A stretch of 64,000 nt of DNA, taken from Antilocapra americana (Eukaryota; Chordata; Mammalia; Artiodactyla; Antilocapridae). Each line of letters opens with the position of its first letter. The first letter of the stretch is position 1. The notes under the pieces were generated by a model that did no database searches, had not been told where the DNA came from, and saw only the letters and a program-made list of their open reading frames with translations. The position numbers were made by a program, and so were the translations under genes. The DNA is taken from positions 10,710,895-10,774,894 of the forward strand of contig ML664161.1 of assembly GCA_007570785.1 (NCBI GenBank), written 5' to 3'. Shown here in pieces: positions 55,776-64,000 of the stretch.

Positions 55776-57689
55776 TTTAATTCTCTCAGTTTTCTGAATA
55801 AAAATAATATCAAATTTAAATGGAATATTTAGAAATCCTTTTCATTCAGCGACTTTATAGAATTAGTCATCTGTCAATGAGGAAAGTTAGATTTTCTTAT
55901 AAAATTATGTTATAGGCTAGAGAATAAGGTTCAATTTACAGAACCTGATTGTATACATTAAAGGTAATAGTTTTGAGAATGATGTTACGACATAGTCTAA
56001 CATAAAACATAAGGGGGGCATCTCACTTAAGGAAGTCCTTGTACTTCAGAGGGAAGTTTAATCCATAATGTGCAAGTTTGAAAAAGTATGAAATTTTTCA
56101 TTTTAACAAAGTCTGATTTTTGCACAAAATTTACAATTAATGCCAAAATTTAAAACAAGTTAATGTTTGAGAAACACTTATGGAGAGCAGTATTTTTTAT
56201 ATGGGTATATATGTATCTCATAAGGTGAGAGGCTGGGGAGGTGGGAGGGAGTGAGGGGAGCTAGGACAGGGTATATGTCCTATAGCTTGAAAAAGCCATT
56301 AATCAAACTATCAAGACCTACTTGGTAGAGACGTCAGGCTCACTATGTCTGAGCTCTTTAACCCACCTTAAAAACCAACCTCCTTCATTCTTCAGAACTT
56401 TCTGGTAACCTTATGTGTTAATCTAGACTGTGGTAACAGCTGCTCACAATTCCTGGATGCTGTCACCTTTTTTTAGTCTCCCTTTCTAAAATCTTGCTTC
56501 TGAAATCTCCACAAGGTACATGAAAGACATAAAAATTTCCTTTCTGCAGGGTGGAGAAGAATTCCCTCCTGAGTAACCACTGAGTCAACTCAGGAACAGC
56601 CAGGTTGATACTCATCCAGTATGCAGTGGACATCATTGTATTTGTTGTAAAAATAGCTTGACTAGCTCCCTAGGGAACGGCTGCTACCACAGAAGTAAGG
56701 CTTCCTATTTTTTATCTGCAGTTCTCCAGATTTATGGAACTCTGAAAACCAAGTGTGAAGTAAGATTCTTGAGAGATTTTCACCTTGCTGTCTGTACCTG
56801 CCCAACTACTGTTAAGTTTTGATCCATTTTTAGAACTGATTAGAGTCACTCAACTACCAGCCAACCAACCAAAAACCAAACCAATAAAAGGCCAAATCCA
56901 AGGAAATAGTAATTTTAAGGGAAGTTTTTAATCGAGAGAAACATTTTTTTTTCTCTAAATCTGATAAGACTCACATGCTATTCACTAAATACACAGCTCA
57001 GTTTTATAAAGCCTGATTTATTCTGATTATGCAGACAGGAAAGATAAAAAAGAGAAACAGGATCTAGTGAAATCTGGGAGTGGAAAAGAGAAAGAAAGCT
57101 CAATAGGGAAAACGATTTTGGTGAAAAGAAAGAAATATTTATAAAGAGAAGATCACACAGAAGAGTAAAAATTTAGAGAGGCAAGAAGAGAGAAGTGCTC
57201 TAAGCTATGAGGCTGATGTGTTAATTGAGTTAGGCTGCTGGTCTGAATCCAGTTCATTTGTACTATAACCATCAAAGGAAGTGATCACCTGTTATCCTTC
57301 TCCTTTGAAATTGCAATGAGTTTCTCAGCAATTATACACTAGCCACTGCTCAACTATTCCTATTACACTTAGCTTAACCTTGGGTAGGCATTTAACAAGG
57401 TGCCTTGACAGCCTCCATAGGGGACTGATTTCATTCTCTTAGATGCATTGTTAACATCCATAGCAATATCATTTCATAGACATTTGGGATGGACCAGATG
57501 AAATCAATTTCTTATGGAATCTTCTTTTTCATGCAAAGAAACGTATTCAGTTTGTTTCCTGGTTTTATCATGGATTCTTTTCCTTTTACCCAATTCCAGA
57601 GCCCTCAGATAGGAACACACACACATAAGCACAGGCTTTATGAACAGAATCCAATGCTTGTTTTTTCTTTTTCATCTTCTCTTTGTAAA
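55776..57689. other. Intergenic DNA, nothing recognised
   Basis: No gene or clear repeat. Part of 56200-56800 is less AT-rich but has no long frame. Confidence 0.5.
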
Positions 57690-58150
57690 TAACTTCAAAT
57701 TTACAGAAGATTTATGAAAATTATACAAAAAACTTCAAGATTTTTCAAATGTTAATATATTATCACATTGGCATTCTCTCTCATTATTTTTTATCTCAGT
57801 CATTTGTGAGAACATTGTAGACCTGTAGATCCTAATGGTCTCTTTCTCCAAATGCTTTAGTATTTCCACCCCTCCAAAAAACAAAAGAAGAAAGAAAGAA
57901 AAAGAATGTTTTTTACACTTAACTATAATAATCAGTTATTTAAATACTGTTTCTACTAGTAAAATTGTTTGGCAATCTTCACCACCAAAATACTTTATTT
58001 ACAATAAAATTGAAGTTAAACATCTTTTTGTAAAATCTAGCATTTTTTTTTCCACACGACATTTACTTGAGTTCCTGACATCTCATTTCTTCATATTCAT
58101 TCTTATATCTTTGTGAAGTGTTTTGGAGATGACCACAAAGCATAATAACT
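57690..58150 (-). mobile_element. Possible old L1 (L1ME-like) remnant
   Basis: The plus strand has phrases that occur in antisense old L1 3' UTRs: ACAGAAGATTTATGAAAATT, CATTTGTGAGAACATTGTAG, TCTCCAAATGCTTTAGTATT and ACAATAAAATTGAAGTTAAA. The edges are undefined. Confidence 0.45.
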
Positions 58151-58280
58151 TACTGAACATTTTTGTTTTTAATCTCTAAATATTTATGCTTGACCCTGCA
58201 AATAGAGTGATGCTACCTCACTTCTGAACAGATCAATATAAAATACACTTTTAACAATGGCATCTGAAGAACTGAAAATG

Positions 58281-58566
58281 ATTTATTTTGGTCTGCTGCT
58301 ACTGCTAAGTCGCTTCAGTCGTGTCCAACTCTGCGTGACCCCACAGACGACAGCCCACCAGGCTCCCCCATCCTTGGGATTCTCCAGGCAGAACACTGGA
58401 GTGGGTTGCCATTTCCTTCTCCAGTGCATGAAAATGAAAAGTGAAAGTGAAGTCACACAGTCATGTCTGACTCTTGGTGACCCCATGGACTGCAGCCCAC
58501 CAGGCTCCTCTGTTCATGGGATTTTCCAGGCAAGAGTACTGGAGTGGGATACCATTACTTATTTTG
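58281..58566 (-). mobile_element. Bov-A2 SINE (dimer)
   Basis: Two antisense Bov-A units on the plus strand: GCTAAGTCGCTTCAGTCGTG to GAACACTGGAGTGGGTTGCC, then a GCATGAAAATGAAAAGTGAA linker, then GTCACACAGTCATGTCTGAC to GAGTACTGGAGTGGGATACC. Flanking repeats ATTTATTTTG (58281-58290) and ACTTATTTTG (58557-58566) differ at one base and are a likely target-site duplication. The 126-codon plus-strand frame is readthrough of the SINE. Confidence 0.93.
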
Positions 58567-59887
58567 TGTCAGTGAGTGTCAAATTCCAGAACAACAATTT
58601 TTGTGCTTCTAACATCATTGAAATCATGTCAGCTTGACCATCTATACATAAAGTTGTTGAAGATTAAGTTTGTTAATAAATGTAAAGCACTTAAGAAAAA
58701 TATTTGGCAGGTTTAAGTTTTATATGAGAGCTGCTATTATTATCTTTTAATATAAAATAATTCTTCAAAGCCATCTTTCCTTCCCATTATTTTCCTACTA
58801 CTCTCTGTGGCTATGTCATATTCTTAGCTACATAGGTTCAATGTGTTAGAGTGACCAACAGCTTTCTCTCTTGTTTCCCTGCCATTTTACTGCTCCTTCC
58901 ACCTCTAGGCTAACACATCTGATTATTTCTACTTTTGTAGTTGCACTTGCTCCTGATGTTACTGCCATCAGTCTGGGCCAGACCTCACCACATCATGCGT
59001 CTGCTAACATTAGTTACAGAGTTTCGGTTCTTCTTTCCATCCAGTTTTTCTATACAGCATTATCAGATTCCCTTCCCCAGGTGATCTTCTTTGAAGGTAT
59101 TGGAGACACAGCATCCTGCCTCAGCCTCTTCACACCAAATACTCCTGCTCACGGGGGCATATTTCCTTTTTTGTCTGTCCATTAAATGAGAGTATTTGTG
59201 AATACACTTTGTGGAGTATAAAGTCCTCTGTGAGATTTTATTCTTGTACTACATTGTAACTTAAGCTGTGAGTTTTAATCAGTTGTTAGGAGAAAATTCT
59301 ATTAGTGTTATCTATATTCTGATTCTTGAATAAATGTGACAACACCAGAAAAAAAAAACATAAAAACTACTGAAGATTAGTGTATCTTAAAGGGTTAACA
59401 ACTAAATGTCAATTTTATTACTTCCTTTAAATATATATTTTTTAATTTTCATTTTTATGCAGAAAACAGTGACCAATTTTAAGAAAACTTAATACTGTAG
59501 ATTTTTGTTTTATCTTTCCCTTTTTCTATTCAGTTGAGTAAAGCATTGTGAAAGCAATTCCAAATCTCTGATGGAAACTTGTATGAATAATATTCAGGCT
59601 CATGGATCATAGCTTAGAAATGCAATAACAACTAAAATAACTCACCTGAAAACTGTTACTCACTGTCAAATTTTCATACATAGAAGCAAAATATTTACTT
59701 AGTAATTAGAAGTAAATTTCTTTACTTAGCAAAGAAAATATTATTTTTTGACTTCCACATAGTTTTAGGCAGTATCTACATGAAGCTTCTGGAGGAAATC
59801 AAGAAAAGGAAATATTTATTGAATATCTACTATGTGCTCAATAAATGTGTGCTTATATGTGCTTGTATAAAAGTCATTTCAGAAAAG
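58567..59887. other. Intergenic DNA, nothing recognised
   Basis: No gene is recognised. A 104-codon plus-strand frame (58871-59185) has no known domain and I treat it as chance. Confidence 0.45.
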
Positions 59888-60810
59888 AGATGTTACAGCT
59901 GACGCCACAGAAATATAAATGATTGTAAGAGACTACTATAAACAATTATATGCCAACAAATTGGGTAACTTAGAAGAAGTGGATAAATTCCTAGAAACAT
60001 GCAACGTACCAGATTAATTAATGATGAAACAGAAACTCTGAACAGACCAATTACTAGTAAGGAGATTGAATCAGTAATGAAAAACCTCCCAACAAAGAGA
60101 AGTCCAGGAACACATGGCTTCACTGATAATTTCCAACTAGACAGTCAAAGAAATTAATACAAATCCTTATCAAGCTCTTCCAATAAGAAGAGAACTCTTC
60201 CAAGTTCATTTTCTGAGATAAGCATTACCCTAATACCAAAACCAGACAATTATACCACAGGAAAAGGAAATTACAGACCACTATACCTGATGAGCATAGA
60301 TGCAAAAATCCTTAACAAAAGATTAACAAACGGAATTCAACAATAGTTTAAAAGGATCATACATCATAACCAACTAAGATTTATTTCTTAGTTGGATGCA
60401 AGAATGTTTCAAGATCTACAAATAAGTCTATGTGATATGCCATATTAACAAAATGAAGGATAAAAAGCATATGATTTTCTCAATAGATGCAGAAATAGAA
60501 TTGGACAAAATTCAACATCTATTTATGACAAAAATTCTCAATAAAACAGGTACAGAGGGAATGCAAGCCACTTATGGCTTGTATTTATGGCTCCCTCAAC
60601 ATAATGCAAGCCCTTTATGGCAAACATACCACATGACAGCACGTTCTACAGTGAAAAACTGAATATTTTTCCTCTAGGATCAAGAACAAGACAAGAATGC
60701 TCACTGTCACCACTTTTATTCAACATAGTATTGGAAATCCTAGCTAGAGAAATTAGGCAAGGGGAAAAAAGTCATCCAAATTGAAAGATCATCCAAAATG
60801 GAAAGAAAGC

Positions 60811-61931
60811 AATCATCAAAAAAGCAAGAGTTCCAGAAAAACATCTAGTTCTGCTTTATTGACTATGCCAAAGCCTTTGCCTGTGTGGATCACAATAAAC
60901 TGTGGAAAATTCTGAAAGAGATGGGAATACCGGACCACCTGACCTGCCTCATGAGAAACCTATATGCAGGTCAGGAAGCAACAGTTAAAACTGGACATGG
61001 AACAACAGACTGCTTCCAAATAGGAAAAGGATTATGTCAAGGCTGTACATTGTCACCCTACTTATTTAACTTATATGCAGAGTACATCATGAGAAACGCT
61101 GGGCTGGATGAAGCCCAAGCTGGACTCAAGATGGCTGGGAGAAATGTCAATTACCTCACATATGCAGATGACAACACCCTTATGGCAGAAAGTGAAGAAG
61201 AACTAAAGAGCATCTTGATAAAAGTGAAAGAAGAGAGTGAAAATGTTGGCTTAAAGCTCAACATTGAAAAAACTAAGATCATGGCATCTGGTCCCATCAC
61301 TTCCTGGCAAATAGATGGGGAAACAGTAGCTGACTTTATTTTTTTGCGCTCCAAAATCACTGCAGATGGTGATTGCAGACATGAAATTAAAAGACACTTA
61401 CCCCTTGGAAGGAAAGTTATGATCAATCTAGACGGCATATTAAAAAGCAGAGATGTTACTTTGTCAACAAAGGTCCATCTAGTCAAGGCAATGATTTTTC
61501 CAGTAGCCAGGTATGGATGTGAGAATTGGACTATAAAGAAAGCTGAGCGCCAAAGAATTGATGCTTTTGAACTGTGGTGTTGGAGAAGACTCTTGAGAGT
61601 CCCTTGGACTGCAAGGGACCAGTCCATTCTAAAGGAAGTCAGTCCTGGGTGTTAATTGGTAGGACTGATGTTGAAGCTGAAACTCCAATACTTTGGCCAC
61701 CTGACATAAAGAGCTGACTCATTTGAAAAGACCCTGATGCTGAGAAAGATTGAGGGCAGGAGGAGAAGGGGACGACAGAGGATGAGATGGTGGGATGGCA
61801 TCACCAACTCAGTGGACATGAGTTTGGGTAAACTCCAGGGGTTGGTAATAGACAGGGAGGCCTGGCATGCTGCGGTTCATGGGGTCACAGGGAGTTCGAC
61901 ACGACTGAGTGACTGAACTGAACTGAACTGA
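60811..61931 (+). mobile_element. BovB LINE nested in L1 ORF2
   Basis: BovB starts in its RT domain upstream of motif A (ATCATCAAAAAAGCAAGAG) and ends with GAACTGAACTGAACTG, directly followed by L1 sequence. Compared with the expected L1 order, up to about 20 bp of L1 seem lost or unrecognisable at the left junction (GGAAAGAAAGC). No clear target-site duplication is seen, which is common for RTE-type insertions. Confidence 0.95.
60885..61655 (+). pseudogene. BovB reverse transcriptase remnant, longest open frame in the window
   Basis: 256 codons stay open, covering RT motif B (GKGLCQGCTLSPYLFNLY, residues 48-65), YADD (residues 93-96), the region through AFELWCWRRLLRVPWTA and SILKEVSPGC, then TAA (from a TCA codon in the other copies). 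Upstream in the same frame there is a TAG at about 60847, and motif A reads FIDYAKAFACVDH, so the second conserved Asp is changed to Ala while the first, catalytic one is kept. It is the nearest to intact of the BovB copies here but still dead, because the endonuclease is missing. Confidence 0.92.
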
Positions 61932-62975
61932 TTCACAGATGATATAATATTATATACAGAAAACCCTGAAATCCCCATTAAAAACTGTTCTAACTAATAA
62001 AGGAATTCATCATGTTGCTGGATACAAAAGCAAAACCAAAAAAAACTGTTGTTTTTCTATATGCTGAAATAAAATGAAATATCAGAAAGAGAAATTAAGG
62101 AAACAGTCCCATTGAAACTCATTTAAAAATGTTTACAAAATAATAAAAAATTTGAAAATAATTTTATCAAGAGGTGAAAGCCCTATACATTAAAAACTAA
62201 GCGATATTAATGAAATAAATAAAAAAATACAAAAATAAATGAAAAGATACTCCATATCCATGGGTTAGAAAATTTTATACTAACTAAAATATTCATACTA
62301 CTCATAGCAATCTACAGATTCTGTGTAATCCCTGTCAAAATTTAAGTGGCATTCTTCATGGCAAGATAAAACTAATCCTAAAATTTGTAGGAAATCATTA
62401 AAGATCTTGAATAACCAAAGCATTCTTGAGAGGAAAAATAAACCTGAAAGCATTACGCTTCCTGATTTCAAACTATATTGCAAAACTATAATAAAGCAGC
62501 ACTGTATTAGTGTACAAACAAACACATAGCTCAATGACAGACAATAGGGGCCCCAGAAATAAACCCACACCTATAAAGTCAGTTAATATATGACAAAGGA
62601 GGCAAGAACATACAACGGGGAAAGACAGTCTCAAATAATGGTGTTGGGAAAACTGAACAAACACTTGCAAAGAATGAAACTTGACCATTATACAAAACTT
62701 AACTCAATATGCATTAAAGACTTGTACAGAGATCCAAAACCATGAAACTCCTAGAAGAAAATATAAGTAATAATCTCCTTGACATAGGTCTTGGTGACAA
62801 TTTTTTAAATAGGATATCAAAAGAAGAAGCCACAGAAGGAAAGCTGTTAGCCAAGTGGGACTAAAGCGAACTAAAAAGCTTCTGCAAAGCAAAGGAAACC
62901 ATTGACAGAACAAACAACCTACTAAATGGGAAAAATATTTACACAATATATACAGTATCAGATATCCAAACAGTC

Positions 62976-63281
62976 GCACAGAGATAGACACTACTGAGGC
63001 AGATCAGCATGCGCAAAATATTAGAAAGCCAGTTTTTGTTATTGAATTGACATTATTCAGAATCTAGCAAACTGCTGGAAAAAGAGCTTAGTATCTACTG
63101 AAAATACTTTTTCTACCTAGGAAATTTTGTGAAAAAAAGCTATAGAGGTAAATAATAATAGAATACTAATTTCAGCACTGTGCATGCTGCTTAGAAATAT
63201 CAGCTATCTTGATGTAGTAAGATCTTAAGTAAATAGGCCTAGTTTTCTGATGAATAAATTTATAAATGGAGGAAGAGACTG
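62976..63281. other. Intergenic DNA between L1 and SINE
   Basis: No gene or named repeat is visible in these 300 bp. Confidence 0.5.
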
Positions 63282-63476
63282 TGCTTCCCAGGTGGTGCTA
63301 GTAGTCAAGAACCTGCCTGCCAATGCAGGAGTTTGATCCCTGGGTTGGGAAGATCCCTTGGGGGAGGGCATGGCAATCTACTCCCATATTCTTGCCTGGA
63401 GAACTTCGTAGACAAAGGAGCCTGGTGGGCTACAGTCCATAGGGTCGCACAGAGTCAGACACGACTGAAGAGACTT
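63282..63476 (+). mobile_element. Bov-tA SINE
   Basis: A slightly rearranged tRNA-like head (TGCTTCCCAGGTGGTGCTAG), with part of the head-to-B-box region deleted so that GCAGGAGTTTGATCCCTGGG is directly joined. A normal Bov-A body and a GAGTCAGACACGACTGAAGA end follow. Confidence 0.92.
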
Positions 63477-63948
63477 GGCATGCACGAGAAAGAGACAACC
63501 ATTTTGAATTTTTTAAAAGTAAGCTTTTAAAGTTTAATTGTGTTTTTATCTTTATTATAGTATATTTTTCTTTACATTGATTAAGTACATGGCTTTAAAA
63601 TAACAATCTATTAAGAAAAGCTGATTAACATCAAATGTCTGTACCTTTACATAAAATAGTTTTGAGACACATGAGGACTACGTTATGCCAGGCTCAATTT
63701 CTCTCCATAGGTCCTATTTCGTCAATCCAAAGACACTTTTTCCCCTATATTTTGACTCAGATACCTTACTGTTGATGGCATCTTACAATCACTATGAGCT
63801 AGACAGCAATTTTGATGTGATTATCACTGACTCTGATGTGACTTGGCCACAACTGTTTAGTCTGTTGTCATTTCGGTTGAGCTATGTGTGTTATAGGAGA
63901 TACACAAGTGGACTTTCATTATTATTTAGAGTCTTCCACAATAAAAAA

Positions 63949-63950
<2 letters not shown>
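63477..63950. other. Intergenic DNA, nothing recognised
   Basis: No gene or named repeat is visible. Confidence 0.5.

Positions 63951-64000
<50 letters not shown>
63951..64000. repeat. (TA)n microsatellite reaching the window end
   Basis: A nearly pure AT dinucleotide tract begins after AAAAAAATATACATATAT and continues to the last base. Its full length is not visible. Confidence 0.95.

Larger units (their letters stand above)
59895..62960 (+). pseudogene. L1 ORF2 remnant, disrupted
   Basis: Recognisable pieces are [13 protein letters not shown] (RT motif A, about 60480-60520), a [22 protein letters not shown] motif B (about 60680-60730), FTDDIILYTENPE at 61932 onward (motif C, with the usual FADD changed to FTDD), and AKETIDRTNNLLN near 62893-62935. 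Stops and frameshifts interrupt the frame, and the BovB insertion separates motif B from motif C. The N-terminal endonuclease and the 3' UTR are missing. Confidence 0.82.
59888..62975 (+). mobile_element. Old L1 ORF2 segment interrupted by a BovB
   Basis: Sense L1 ORF2 sequence is continuous from GCCACAGAAATATAAATGAT (59902) to about 60810, and again from 61932 to about 62970. In the left part the RT fingers and motif A are recognisable. The right part resumes at the FADD-equivalent motif and goes on into the C-terminal half of ORF2 (GCAAAGGAAACCATTGACAG). The element is old and carries stops and frameshifts throughout. The BovB at 60811-61931 splits it. The minus-strand frames here are antisense shadows. 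Confidence 0.85.

Noticed and set aside
58257..58637. 126-codon open frame on the plus strand
   Set aside because: It is readthrough of a Bov-A2 SINE inserted between its duplicated target sites.
58871..59185. 104-codon open frame on the plus strand
   Set aside because: No recognisable protein family and no support from splice or promoter signals.

Overview
This window looks like intergenic DNA from a ruminant nuclear genome, most likely a bovid. The evidence is the dense set of ruminant-specific retroposons: BovB (RTE-type LINE) fragments with 3' ends rich in CTGAA/ACTGA units, Bov-tA SINEs with a tRNA-Glu-like head, and Bov-A2 SINEs. Ruminant-type L1 3' ends and one CHR-type cetartiodactyl SINE are also present. 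I cannot tell cattle, sheep, goat or other bovids apart from the sequence alone. The DNA is AT-rich and CpG-poor. I found no intact protein-coding gene, exon set or CpG-island promoter. All longer reading frames with a recognisable product are reverse-transcriptase remnants of LINEs.

Layout. 1-6.5 kb is mostly unique AT-rich DNA, with a Bov-A2 unit flanked by a clear target-site duplication and a MER5-like DNA-transposon remnant; 4.4-5.0 kb looks like a possible conserved non-coding element. 6.5-8.1 kb is a cluster of Bov-tA and BovB tail pieces. 9.1-9.5 kb is an old L1. 11.0-11.8 kb is a young ruminant L1 with an inverted 5' part (twin-priming structure), a 13-bp target-site duplication and a second A tail. 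13.15-14.48 kb is a BovB 3' half with frameshifts. 15-16.6 kb holds a Bov-tA and two L1 3' ends, one ending in a near-perfect palindrome. 17-18.3 kb has several MIR-like remnants. 18.8-20.8 kb has two Bov-tA copies and an internal BovB scrap.

21.6-23.9 kb carries two old LTR remnants, each interrupted by a Bov-tA. 25.99-26.08 kb is a truncated 5S rRNA retropseudogene with its own target-site duplication. 28-32 kb contains several old L1 pieces, one split by a Bov-tA. 32-38.7 kb is largely unannotated single-copy-looking DNA. 38.7-43.3 kb has a Bov-tA with an adjoining TA microsatellite and long antisense old L1 segments. 45.0-45.6 and 47.9-49.0 kb are BovB fragments. 49.4-52.4 kb holds three Bov-tA-class SINEs, one with a doubled tRNA-like head, and an L2-like remnant. 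55 kb has an MLT1-like LTR next to a CHR SINE. 58.3 kb has a Bov-A2. 59.9-63.0 kb is an old L1 ORF2 interrupted by a BovB just before the L1 catalytic FADD-type motif. The window ends inside a (TA)n tract.

The elements do not form a pathway. They are a record of successive insertions: MIR/L2/MER5/MLT1 and old L1 first, then BovB, Bov-tA, Bov-A2 and young L1, with the nesting giving the order. I found no undescribed gene system. The items most worth a second look are the L1 structural variants, the 5S retropseudogene, the BovB-in-L1 nesting and a few candidate conserved non-coding stretches. Family names come from memory of consensus sequences; boundaries of old repeats are approximate.
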